From contig BPJI01000001.1 of the NCBI GenBank assembly GCA_026004535.1, positions 388,523-431,423 of the forward strand: a stretch of DNA of 42,901 nucleotides. The letters are read 5' to 3'. The stretch comes from Candidatus Parcubacteria bacterium (GTDB taxonomy: Bacteria; Patescibacteriota; Minisyncoccia; UBA6257; HR35). The notes under the pieces are model-generated. The model made no database searches, was not told the origin of the DNA, and saw only the letters and a program-made list of their open reading frames with translations. Position numbers and translations under genes: made by a program. Positions 5,425 through 13,531 of this stretch are shown here, piece by piece (the first letter of the stretch is position 1; each line of letters begins with the position of its first letter).

Positions 5425-6318
5425 ATGAAAACAGCTTATAGTGTGGTGGCAGAAAATAATTTTAGAACTTTGTTTTTGATGACAATGTTTTTGGTTTTAG
5501 TTTTTGGTTTAGGTTATATTTTTAGTTATTTACTACAAAATAGAGAAATTTTTTATGGTGCAGTAATTTTTGGTGTTTTAGTTAATTTGTTTTCTTTATT
5601 GTGGGGAGATAAAATAACTTTAGCTTTAACTGGTGCTAGAGAAATTAAAAAAGAAGATTTGCCTGAAGTTTATCGACTGGTTGAAAATTTAGCAATTACT
5701 GCTGGGCTGCCAACAACACCAAAAGTTTATTTAATTGATTCACCTGCTTTGAATGCTTTTGCAACTGGTAGATCACCAAAAAATTCGGTCGTTGCTTTAA
5801 CTACGGGAATCATTGAAAAATTAAACAAAGAAGAGCTTGAAGGAGTGATTGCTCATGAAATCTCTCATATTAAAAATTTAGATATTCGAGTAATGATGAT
5901 AGCTACGATTTTAGCGGGAATAATTGCCATTATGGCCGATTTATTTCTAAGAATGACTTTTGCGGGAAGTAGAGATAGAGACAAAAGTAATGCTTTATTT
6001 CTCTTAATTGGTTTTGTTTTGGCTATATTAGCACCAATTTTTGCTCAATTAATTACCTTGGCAATTTCAAGAAAAAGAGAGTTTATGGCTGATGCTTCTG
6101 GAGCATTACTAACGCGAAATCCAGAAGGTTTAGCTTCGGCTTTAGAAAAAATTTCAGCTTCAACAATATCTCTAGATACTTCACCAGCAACTGCTCATTT
6201 ATTTATTGTTAATCCATTTAAGGATAAAAAAGGGTTTATTACTTGGTTAGGCAATTTATTTTCAACCCACCCACCAGTTGAAGAAAGAATTAAAGTTTTA
6301 AGAGGAATGATTATTTAA
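5425..6318 (+). CDS. htpX: HtpX-type M48 membrane zinc metalloprotease
   Basis: A 297-residue protein with two N-terminal membrane helices (about 15-38 and 42-62), the zinc motif HEISH (residues 144-148) and the third ligand E219 in SRKREFMADASG. Two more hydrophobic segments (about 153-175 and 190-214) lie between the motifs, as in the HtpX family. HtpX degrades damaged membrane proteins in quality control alongside FtsH. Its usual partner lemA lies about 2.5 kb upstream on the same strand. The C-terminus (STHPPVEERIKVLRGM) is the standard family end, so the protein is complete. Confidence 0.95.
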   Translation: MKTAYSVVAENNFRTLFLMTMFLVLVFGLGYIFSYLLQNREIFYGAVIFGVLVNLFSLLWGDKITLALTGAREIKKEDLPEVYRLVENLAITAGLPTTPKVYLIDSPALNAFATGRSPKNSVVALTTGIIEKLNKEELEGVIAHEISHIKNLDIRVMMIATILAGIIAIMADLFLRMTFAGSRDRDKSNALFLLIGFVLAILAPIFAQLITLAISRKREFMADASGALLTRNPEGLASALEKISASTISLDTSPATAHLFIVNPFKDKKGFITWLGNLFSTHPPVEERIKVLRGMII

Positions 6319-6319
6319 A

Positions 6320-6418
6320 AGTGTTACAGAATTTACGCAGAACCCTCAGGAAAATTCAGCAAGTTCAACGTCGGTTCTGCGCAGTTCCGTGTCAGTTCAG
6401 TTAGTTCTGTGATTAAAA
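6320..6418. repeat. CAGAAC/GTTCTG inverted repeat before ileS
   Basis: The htpX-ileS gap holds forward units (CAGAATTTACGCAGAACC) followed by inverted ones (GGTTCTGCGCAGTTCCGTG, AGTTCTGTG). The same family occurs in frame inside ileS, the FAD oxidase and rpe, and again before rsmH. It ends 3 bases before the ileS start. Confidence 0.75.
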
Positions 6419-6421
6419 ATA

Positions 6422-9400
6422 ATGAATTTACCCGAGATAGAAAAAAGGATAATAAATTTTTGGAAGTCAGCTGAGATATTCGAGAAATCATTAAGAAAGA
6501 ATTTTAAAAAGAAAAGATTTAATTGGATCGAAGGACCTCCTTATGCTAATGACAAACCTCATATGGGTCATTTTTTGACTCGTATTTATAAAGATTCAAT
6601 TTTAAGATTTTTCTCAATGCTTGGTTATTATGTGCCTCGAAGAGCTGGCTGGGATACTCATGGGCTTCCAATTGAAGTTGCAACTGAAAAATTGTTAGGT
6701 TTTAGAGATAAAAAAGAGGTTATCAGTTATGGTATTGATAAATTTAATGAAAAATGTAAGGAACTAGTGATGAAATTTAAAGATGCTTGGGAGAAGATGG
6801 ACGAAAGAATGGGATTTTGGCTTGATCATAAAAATGCTTATGTAACCTATGATCCATTTTATATGGAAAGCGCTTGGTGGATTATTAGAGAAATTCATAG
6901 AAAAGGATTATTAAAAGAAGAATATCGAGTTGCTCCCTACTGTCCAAGATGTGAAACTGTTTTAGCTCAAGCAGAATTGGGTATGCCAGATGCTTACAAA
7001 GAAGTAAAGGATCCAAGTGTTTGTGTGAAATTTAGAATTGCTCAGAACTACTCAGAACTAACACGGAACTTACAGAACAATAAAAATGTAAAACTTAAAG
7101 AATCAACGCAGAACTCGCAGAAATACTCTGTTAGTTCTGTGTTATCTTCTGCTAGTTCTACGAAAGATGAGTATTTGCTTGTTTGGACAACTACGCCTTG
7201 GACATTACCAGGAAATTTAGCCTTAGCTGTTCATCCAGATTTTGATTACTATTTGTACGAAACTCCCAAAGGAAAAATTTGGACTCATCAAAAATTAGAA
7301 GAATTTAAAATTTTAAAACAAGTAAAAGGTAGAGACTTGGTTGGTTTAAAATACGAGCCTCTTTTTAAGATTGAAAATTTTGATATAAAAGAAAATCATT
7401 ACAAGGTGTATCCAGCAACATTTGTTAAAGAAGATGAAGGAACCGGTATTGTTCATATTGCTCCATCTTATGGTGAAGAAGATTTTGAATTAGGCGAAAA
7501 ACATAAGTTAGGGATTATTAATTATTTAGATGAAAAAGGAAGATTTAAAGAAGAAATAATACCGAGTATAAGAGGATTATTCTTCAAGGAAGCAGATAAA
7601 TTAATTTTTGAAAATTTAAAAGAAAGAGGTTTAATTTTTGAAGGAAGTTTAGATGGCTATCTACATGACTATCCTCATTGCTGGCGCTGTAAAACTCCTC
7701 TGATTTATTATGCTACTAAATATTGGGTTATTAAGGTTTCAGAAATAAAAAATAAAATTATTGAAAATAATAAAAATGTAAATTGGTTACCATCATCAGC
7801 TGGCAATCGTTTTTATGAATGGATTAAAGAAGGAAAAGATTGGAATTTATCGCGGACAAGATTTTGGGGTATTCCGCTTCCAATTTGGAAATGTGATCAA
7901 TGCAATCAACTAAAAGTAATTGGCAGTTTAAAAGAATTAGCCTTTTATAAAAAAGCTAATAATAATTATTATTTAATGAGACATTGTGATGCTTTGTCAA
8001 CTCAGAAAAATTTTCTTTCTGGTTATCCAGAAAATGTTTTTAACCCTTTAACTCGTAAAGGTGTTTTAGACGCTAAGCAAAAAGCAAAAAGTTTAAAAGG
8101 CAAAATTGATTTAATTTATGCTTCACCAATCCTAAGAGCTAAACAAACAGCAATGATTATTGCTGATGAATTAAAAGTACCTTTGTTTATTGATGAAAGA
8201 TTAAGAGAAATTGATATGGGGATTTTGCAAAATAAGCCTTATGAAGAATTTGATAAATATATTGTTGATAAAATAACTGGTAAAAGAGATTTGACAAAAA
8301 AAATTGAAAATGGAGAAAGTTTGGAAGATGTTAGAAAAAGAGCGATTAATTTTGTTTTAGACTTAGAAAAAATTTATCGAGGTAAAAATATTTTAATTGT
8401 TTCCCATGGTGGTGTTTTGTGGATGTTAGAAGGAGAAATGAAAGCTTTAAGTTCTGAACAGATTAGAAATTTTGAAGTTAAAAATTATGAATTGGGAGAA
8501 ATAAGAAAAGTTGATTTATTAATTGTCCCTCGCGATGGAGAAGGGAAGATAAATCTTCATCGTCCTTATGTTGATGAATTTGTTTGGCAGTGTAAATGTG
8601 GTGGTTGGTATAAGAGAATTCAAGAAATAGCAGATATTTGGTTTGATTCTGGTTGCGCTTCATTTTCTGCTTATCATTATCCATTTGAAAACAAAAAAGA
8701 AATTGATCAAGGAATGATTTTTCCTCAAGATTTTATAATTGAAGGCATCGATCAAACCCGAGGTTGGTTTTATACTTTATTAGTAATCAGTAGTTTAATA
8801 AAAAACAAAGCTCCTTATAAAAATGTTTTAGCAACCGGTCTTGTTTTAGATGAGAAGGGAATAAAGATGTCAAAATCTTTGGGTAATGTTGTTGACCCAA
8901 TGGAAATAATGGAAAAATATGGCGCTGATGTTTGTCGTTTTTATTTGTTTTATCTAAATGAAGTTGGTGATAATAAAAGTTTTAATGAGGAAGAAGTTAA
9001 AAAATTAAAAAATGAATTTTTTGACTTATTATTTAATGTTTTGAGGTTTTATAAATTTTATTACCAGGAAATCAATCTTAAACAATCGGTAAACTTGTCG
9101 GGAAATGTTCTTGATTTATGGTTTAACGCTCGCATAAAAGAAAGTTATGCTAAATATTATGAAGCAATGACGAATTATAATCTTCATAAAGCTTCAAGAT
9201 TTTTAGTCGAGCTTTTAAATGATTTTTCTCGCTGGTGGTTAAGAAGGTCAAGAGAAAGATTTCAAAATCCAAAAGATAAAAAAGAATTACAAATTGCTTT
9301 AATTAATTTTGAAAATTTATTTTATCAATTTTTAAAAATGTTAACTCCTCTTTCACCATTTATGAGTGAATATCTTTATCAAGAAATTAAAGATGAATTA

Positions 9401-9985
9401 AGAAAAAGAATGCCAGTTGAGGAAAGTATTCACTTGGCTAATTTAGGTAAACCAATTAAGCTTTCAGCTAAAGAAAAATTATTATTAATCGAAATGGAAA
9501 AAATAAGAGAATTAGCAAGTGAAGTGCATAGGTTAAGAAAAGAAAAGGGAATTAAAGTGAGACAGCCATTAAAAACATTAATTTTAAAAACTAAATTTTC
9601 TCCAGAAGTTTTAGAAGTTTTAAAAGATGAAGTTAATGTTTTAGAAATAAAGATTAATCCTAAGCAAATAGAAGAAATAATTTTAGATTTTGAAATTACT
9701 CCTGAACTCAAAGAAATTGGGATTTTAAATGATTTTGTCAGATTTATTCAAGATTTAAGACAAAATGCCGGTTTGACTCCTAAAGAAATTGTTAAGGTAA
9801 AAATTGAAGCAAATAAAATATTGATGAATATTTTAAATAAAAGAATGAAAGAATTAGAAAAAAGGACAAAGGTTGTTTTTCTGCATAAGTCAGCGTCTAG
9901 CCTACGTAAGTCAGCGTTATTATCAGAAAAAGAATTTAATTATGAAAATTTTGGTAAAGTAAAAATTAATTTATTTCGAAAATAG
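6422..9985 (+). CDS. ileS: Isoleucyl-tRNA synthetase with an inserted histidine-phosphatase domain
   Basis: A class I synthetase of 1187 residues that charges tRNA-Ile. Visible parts are the HIGH-type site (GPPYANDKPHMGH, about 38-51), a Zn knuckle CPRCETVLAQAELG, the editing domain starting at VWTTTPWTLPGN, WGIPLPIWKCDQC, WFDSG, KMSKS at 815-819 and the anticodon-binding domain. There are two additions. Residues about 208-247 are a CAGAAC-family repeat read in frame just before the editing domain. Residues about 510-705 form a complete histidine-phosphatase domain: LMRHCDA with R520/H521, SPILRAKQT with R572, LREIDMG and VSHGGVLW with H662. It lies between IGSLKEL and HRPYVDEF, in the segment linking the catalytic halves. 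The C-terminus also carries a short repeat (HKSASSLRKSALL). The enzyme is about 200 residues longer than normal. Confidence 0.95.
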   Translation: MNLPEIEKRIINFWKSAEIFEKSLRKNFKKKRFNWIEGPPYANDKPHMGHFLTRIYKDSILRFFSMLGYYVPRRAGWDTHGLPIEVATEKLLGFRDKKEVISYGIDKFNEKCKELVMKFKDAWEKMDERMGFWLDHKNAYVTYDPFYMESAWWIIREIHRKGLLKEEYRVAPYCPRCETVLAQAELGMPDAYKEVKDPSVCVKFRIAQNYSELTRNLQNNKNVKLKESTQNSQKYSVSSVLSSASSTKDEYLLVWTTTPWTLPGNLALAVHPDFDYYLYETPKGKIWTHQKLEEFKILKQVKGRDLVGLKYEPLFKIENFDIKENHYKVYPATFVKEDEGTGIVHIAPSYGEEDFELGEKHKLGIINYLDEKGRFKEEIIPSIRGLFFKEADKLIFENLKERGLIFEGSLDGYLHDYPHCWRCKTPLIYYATKYWVIKVSEIKNKIIENNKNVNWLPSSAGNRFYEWIKEGKDWNLSRTRFWGIPLPIWKCDQCNQLKVIGSLKELAFYKKANNNYYLMRHCDALSTQKNFLSGYPENVFNPLTRKGVLDAKQKAKSLKGKIDLIYASPILRAKQTAMIIADELKVPLFIDERLREIDMGILQNKPYEEFDKYIVDKITGKRDLTKKIENGESLEDVRKRAINFVLDLEKIYRGKNILIVSHGGVLWMLEGEMKALSSEQIRNFEVKNYELGEIRKVDLLIVPRDGEGKINLHRPYVDEFVWQCKCGGWYKRIQEIADIWFDSGCASFSAYHYPFENKKEIDQGMIFPQDFIIEGIDQTRGWFYTLLVISSLIKNKAPYKNVLATGLVLDEKGIKMSKSLGNVVDPMEIMEKYGADVCRFYLFYLNEVGDNKSFNEEEVKKLKNEFFDLLFNVLRFYKFYYQEINLKQSVNLSGNVLDLWFNARIKESYAKYYEAMTNYNLHKASRFLVELLNDFSRWWLRRSRERFQNPKDKKELQIALINFENLFYQFLKMLTPLSPFMSEYLYQEIKDELRKRMPVEESIHLANLGKPIKLSAKEKLLLIEMEKIRELASEVHRLRKEKGIKVRQPLKTLILKTKFSPEVLEVLKDEVNVLEIKINPKQIEEIILDFEITPELKEIGILNDFVRFIQDLRQNAGLTPKEIVKVKIEANKILMNILNKRMKELEKRTKVVFLHKSASSLRKSALLSEKEFNYENFGKVKINLFRK

Positions 9986-10013
9986 GAACTTATTATGTAG
10001 TGTTATTTATAAT

Positions 10014-10275
10014 TTACCCGGATAACCAACCGGATAGATTACCCGGATGAATACCGGATAAAAATATTACCCGGATGAATATCGGATTAAAAATATTTTA
10101 TGAATCATCCGGTCTAAATCTGGGTAGCTATTATCCGATTTACATCCGGGTAATTATATCCGGTTTAAATCCGGGTAACCTATCCGGTAAAAATCCGGGT
10201 GATATTATCCGGTTATAATCCGGGTAACTTATCCGGTTATAATCCGAGTAGTTCTATCCGGTTTATATCCGGGTA
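10014..10275. repeat. CCGGAT palindromic array C
   Basis: About three forward ACCCGGAT units (10014-10090), the AT-rich turn TTAAAAATATTTTATGAAT, then about seven inverted units up to 10275. The turn is almost identical to that of array A. The array fills the ileS-map gap and ends 13 bases before the map start. Confidence 0.9.
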
Positions 10276-10288
10276 AAAATTTAAAATA

Positions 10289-11047
10289 ATGGATTTTGAT
10301 ACTAAATACAATTTAATGAAGACAGCAGGAGCGATATTAGCTGAAATATTATTTAATCTAGAAAAAGAAGTTAAAGAGGGTGTTGAACTTAAAAAATTAG
10401 ATAATTTAGCAGAAGAAATGATAAGAAGTTATAATGCTGAACCAGCTTTTAAAAATTATAAAGCCCCATTTGCTAAAAGTGTTTATCCTTATACTCTCTG
10501 CATTTCTTTAAATGATGTTATTGTTCATGGTTATCCTCAAGAAAAAGTTTATTTTAAAAATGGTGATGTTGTTAAATTAGATCTTGGTCTTAAATATCAA
10601 GGAGTGTATGTCGATTCAGCTTTAACAACCTATGTTGGCGAAGTTGGCGAAGAAATAAAAAATTTAATTTTAGTAACTAAAAAAGCCTTAAAAAATGCTA
10701 TTGATGTTGCTTTACCTGGAAGAACCTTAGGAGACATTGGTTGGTGTATTGAAACAACAATTGAGGATGCTGGTTTTAAAGTTATAAAAAATCTTTGTGG
10801 TCATGATATTGGAGAATTTTTGCATGGAGAACTGCAAGTCTTAAATTTTGGTGATCCAGGAAAAGGTAAAAAAATTTTACCAGGAATGTTCTTTACAATT
10901 GAACCAATGGCATCAATTAATAGCGAAAATGCTATTGCTGACGATGATTATGTCTATAAAACAGAAGATGGAAACATAGGTACTCATTTTGAAGCAACGA
11001 TTGTTATTCTAGAAAACAAAAATGAAATTTTAACTCCGATTATTTAA
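10289..11047 (+). CDS. map: Methionine aminopeptidase, type I
   Basis: A 252-residue cytosolic enzyme that removes the initiator methionine from nascent proteins. All metal ligands can be placed: D98 (LDLGLKYQG) and D109 (VYVDSALT), H172 (CGHDIGEFLHG), E205 (FTIEPMAS) and E235 (HFEATIVI), with H80 (VIVHGYP) in the substrate pocket. The length is normal for the short type I class. The start ATG follows array C with no Shine-Dalgarno sequence. Its 3' end overlaps the convergent tRNA-binding protein gene by 8 bases. Confidence 0.95.
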   Translation: MDFDTKYNLMKTAGAILAEILFNLEKEVKEGVELKKLDNLAEEMIRSYNAEPAFKNYKAPFAKSVYPYTLCISLNDVIVHGYPQEKVYFKNGDVVKLDLGLKYQGVYVDSALTTYVGEVGEEIKNLILVTKKALKNAIDVALPGRTLGDIGWCIETTIEDAGFKVIKNLCGHDIGEFLHGELQVLNFGDPGKGKKILPGMFFTIEPMASINSENAIADDDYVYKTEDGNIGTHFEATIVILENKNEILTPII

Positions 11048-11360
11048 TTTTTTCTCCAACAAATACCTGTTCCAAAGGAACAATAAGCACTGGACCATTT
11101 TGCGAATCAACTGCTAAAAGCATTCCTTCACTTTTTATACCCTTTATTTCTTTTGGTTCTAAATTAACAACAACAATAATTAACTGTCCGACTAATTCTT
11201 CGGGCGAATATTTTTCGCCAATTCCAGCAACAATTGTTCTTTTTTCTTGGCCTAAATCAATTTCTAATTTAATTAATTTATTAGAATTTTCAATTCTTTC
11301 GGCCTGTAAAATCTTTGCTACTCTCAAATCAATTTTTTGAAAATCTTCCAAAGTTATCAT
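11040..11360 (-). CDS. Stand-alone tRNA-binding OB-fold protein (MetRS beta / Trbp111 type)
   Basis: A 106-residue protein matching the EMAPII-like tRNA-binding domain: FQKIDLRVAKILQAERIENS, KLIKLEIDLGQEKRTIVAGI, YSPEELVGQLIIVVVNLEP and SEGMLLAVDS. This domain occurs at the C-terminus of many methionyl-tRNA synthetases or as a free dimer that binds structured tRNA. Here it is free, on the minus strand, convergent with map and divergent from efp across array D. Trbp111 and CsaA are close alternatives within the same fold. Confidence 0.88.
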   Translation of the reverse strand: MITLEDFQKIDLRVAKILQAERIENSNKLIKLEIDLGQEKRTIVAGIGEKYSPEELVGQLIIVVVNLEPKEIKGIKSEGMLLAVDSQNGPVLIVPLEQVFVGEKIK

Positions 11361-11382
11361 TTAAAGTATTTAATTATAGAAC

Positions 11383-11728
11383 TACCCGGATATGAACCGG
11401 ATAATACTACCCAGATATAGACCGGATAGAACTACTCGGATTATAACCGGATAAGTTACCCGGATTATAACCGGATAATATCACCCGGATTTTTACCGGA
11501 TAGGTTACCCGGATTTAAACCGGATATAATTACCCGGATGTAAATCGGATAATAGCTACCTGGATTTAGACCAGATGATTCATAAAATATTTTTATCCGG
11601 TATTCATCCTGGTAATATTTTTATCCGGTATTTATCCGGGTAAAATAATCCGGTATTAATCTGGGTAATCTATCCGGCTGACTATCCGGGCAAAATAATA
11701 CGATAATTATCTGGTAATTATCCGGTTA
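11383..11728. repeat. CCGGAT palindromic array D in a divergent gap
   Basis: About eight forward units (11383-11580), a turn (gattcataaaatattttta) and about six inverted, more degenerate units. It is the only array between divergently transcribed genes (the tRNA-binding protein gene and efp). GTTAACTCGTTAATTCG repeats follow at about 11755-11775. The minus-strand gene's start lies only about 20 bases from the array. Confidence 0.88.
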
Positions 11729-11797
11729 AATCAATTATAAATTTTTAACCCGTTAACTCGTTAATTCGCTAACTAAAGAATTGGTTAATTTTTAGTA

Positions 11798-11803
11798 TAT
11801 AAT
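11798..11803 (+). promoter_or_regulatory. -10 box giving a leaderless efp transcript
   Basis: TATAAT sits only 6 bases before ATG 11810. A start about 7 bases downstream of the box would fall on the A of the ATG, implying a leaderless mRNA. No convincing -35 is visible. Confidence 0.5.
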
Positions 11804-11809
11804 AATTAT

Positions 11810-12304
11810 ATGTTAAAACATTCAGATTTAAAGCCAGGGATAAAATTTATTTTAGATGGCGAGCCCTATGAAGTAATTGATTCGACTTTCATTTTTAAGG
11901 GTCGAGGCAGTTCAACTATTCAAGCAAAAATTAGAAACCTAATTAATAACAAAGTTTTAACTAAAACATTTCATCAAAATGATGAATTTGAAGAAGCAGA
12001 AATTGATAAAGAAAAAATAATTTTTTTGTATTCAAAAAATAATAAGTTTTATTTTTTACATGGAAATCAGAAAATTGAAATCGATAAATCTATTCTTGGT
12101 AATAAAAATTTATTTCTTAAAGAAAAGGATGAAGTTATTGGCATATTCTTTAATGAAAAACTTATCGGGATTGAACTTCCATTAAAAATGCAATTTAAGG
12201 TGATTTCTGCTCCTCCAGGAATAAAAGGGGGTAGAGAAACCCCCGGAACAAAACCAGTTATAATTGAAACCGGAGCAACTATTCAGGTGCCCTTTATTTA
12301 TTGA
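11810..12304 (+). CDS. efp: Elongation factor P, frameshifted near its C-terminus
   Basis: EF-P relieves ribosome stalling at polyproline. Three OB-like domains are visible: residues 1-65 (LKPGIKFILDGEPYEVIDS, QAKIRNL), 66-125, and a C-terminal IKGGRETPGTKPVIIETGAT. The ORF stops as ATIQVPFIY at 12304. The expected ending (VPLFIEEGDVIEVNTEIGEY VRRIY) continues in the next frame to TAA 12363-12365. One extra T in CCCTTTATTT (about 12288-12293) accounts for the shift. The corrected gene would be 11810-12365, about 184 residues, normal length. Either the assembly has an error or the last 20 or so residues are truly lost. The modification loop reads FKGRGSS, with Arg at position 32 instead of the lysine used for beta-lysylation. 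Confidence 0.88.
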   Translation: MLKHSDLKPGIKFILDGEPYEVIDSTFIFKGRGSSTIQAKIRNLINNKVLTKTFHQNDEFEEAEIDKEKIIFLYSKNNKFYFLHGNQKIEIDKSILGNKNLFLKEKDEVIGIFFNEKLIGIELPLKMQFKVISAPPGIKGGRETPGTKPVIIETGATIQVPFIY

Positions 12305-12424
12305 AGAAGGAGATGTAATTGAAGTTAATACTGAAATAGGAGAATATGTAAGAAGAATTTATTAATGGGTTCGCGAGTTGGCGAATTAACGAATTCACGA
12401 GTTAAAGAGTTCAAATTTATATGA

Positions 12425-12430
12425 TATAAT
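12425..12430 (+). promoter_or_regulatory. Extended -10 box of tRNA-Tyr
   Basis: TGATATAAT provides a TG-extended TATAAT at 12425-12430, 8 bases before the mature tRNA 5' end. It is preceded by GTTAACGAATTC-family repeats at about 12366-12412. Confidence 0.6.
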
Positions 12431-12438
12431 AAATAAAT

Positions 12439-12523
12439 CCAGGGGTGGCAGAGTGGACAATTGCACCTGGCTGTAGACCAGGCGGCCTTTGTGCCTGCGG
12501 GGGTTCGAATCCCTCCCCCTGGA
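12439..12523 (+). tRNA. tRNA-Tyr (anticodon GTA)
   Basis: An 85-base class II tRNA: acceptor CCAGGGG/CCCCTGG with discriminator A, anticodon arm CCTGG-CTGTAGA-CCAGG with GTA, a long variable arm (CGGCCTTTGTGCCTGC) and a T-loop TTCGAAT. CCA is not encoded. Its 3' end (TTCGAATCC to CTGGACATTGTTAA) is repeated about 140 bases downstream. The track ORF 12445-12675 runs across this tRNA and is not real. Confidence 0.95.
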
Positions 12524-12668
12524 CATTGTTAATGGACAGGGGGAGGATGAGAACCCCCTACAACCTAACGGGCAATTTAGTGATTAACAGGAACGAAAGC
12601 GTTGGAGCTTTATTTTTTAACACAGAACATCGAGTTTACCGTTTTCGAATCCCCCTGGACATTGTTAA
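12524..12668 (+). mobile_element. Remnant of a tRNA-targeting element with duplicated tRNA-Tyr 3' end
   Basis: The 3' half of tRNA-Tyr plus its flank (12504-12532) recurs at 12644-12668 as TTCGAATCC-CCCTGGACATTGTTAA with a 4-base loss. This is the pattern left when an element inserts in the T-arm of a tRNA and rebuilds its end. The 20 bases before the copy (AGAACATCGAGTTTACCGTT) almost match those before an equivalent copy downstream of tRNA-Ser at 34830-34849. The roughly 120 bases between hold no credible ORF. A methyltransferase and putative nuclease follow immediately. Confidence 0.6.
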
Positions 12669-12679
12669 AAAATAAAAAT

Positions 12680-13531
12680 ATGAAAAAAATAGATATAAAA
12701 ATTACTAATAAGATTCTATTTCAACCTCTGACCAAAACCATAATTGTTGATTTAATAGATAAATACCATATTAAAGATATGAATGATTGGTACAATGTAA
12801 ATGCAGATTTAATTATCACCGATCCACCATTCGGTATAGGTTTTAGTGGCAAAAAGGGGAATTATCATCGAGATGAATCATATGTTGTGGATGGTTATGT
12901 AGAATGGGATGTTAATGAATATGATAAGCATATAAGAAACTTATTAGATGTAATTTATAGGAATTTAAAAGATAATGGACAATGTTTAATATTTTCTGGT
13001 TGGAATAATAGTTATATAATTCATCAAGAAATTAAAAAATTTAAAAAGCTGGAGCTTAAGGGTAAACTTTATTGGATATACAATTTTGCTCCAGCATCTT
13101 TTCGCCGGCCCTCCCATAATATATACGAGATTTTCTGGTTAACAAAAGGAGATAAATGGACATTTCATAAACGCTGTTCTACCCATCATTGTCTTGAGGG
13201 TGAGCCAAATCTAACCTCTCTTATATTCAAAAGAGATTATAAAGTCAAAATGCCTAAATACCCCACAAGATTACCATTTAAACTTTTACAATGTCTGATC
13301 GAACATTTTTCAAATGAAAAAGATTTAATATTTGATCCTTTAGCTGGTAGCGGAATGGTTGGAATTGTGGCCTATTATTTAAATAGAGATTTTATTTTAG
13401 GAGATTTAAATCCAAATGGAAAAATCGTCTTTGAATCTTTATTAGATTATTATTTTAATAAAAATGGTTTAGAAAAAGATAAACAAATTTTACTATGGTG
13501 GAAAAAGAAACTTATGAAAAAGCAAGATTGA
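12680..13531 (+). CDS. DNA adenine/cytosine-N4 methyltransferase (beta class)
   Basis: A 283-residue SAM-dependent DNA methyltransferase. The catalytic motif DPPFG (residues 48-52) precedes the SAM-binding motif DPLAGSG (219-225). This order defines the beta class of amino-methyltransferases (N6-adenine or N4-cytosine). RLPFKLLQCLIEHFS before motif I is also typical. The track start at 12602 (TTG) reads through the tRNA-end duplication; ATG 12680 (MKKIDIKITN) is preferred. The stop overlaps the next gene by 37 bases, as expected for a coupled restriction-modification pair. The recognition site cannot be read from the sequence. Confidence 0.85.
   Translation: MKKIDIKITNKILFQPLTKTIIVDLIDKYHIKDMNDWYNVNADLIITDPPFGIGFSGKKGNYHRDESYVVDGYVEWDVNEYDKHIRNLLDVIYRNLKDNGQCLIFSGWNNSYIIHQEIKKFKKLELKGKLYWIYNFAPASFRRPSHNIYEIFWLTKGDKWTFHKRCSTHHCLEGEPNLTSLIFKRDYKVKMPKYPTRLPFKLLQCLIEHFSNEKDLIFDPLAGSGMVGIVAYYLNRDFILGDLNPNGKIVFESLLDYYFNKNGLEKDKQILLWWKKKLMKKQD

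Noticed and set aside
12445-12675. Track ORF MAEWTIAPGCRPGG...
   Set aside because: It is a translation of tRNA-Tyr and the tRNA-end duplication.
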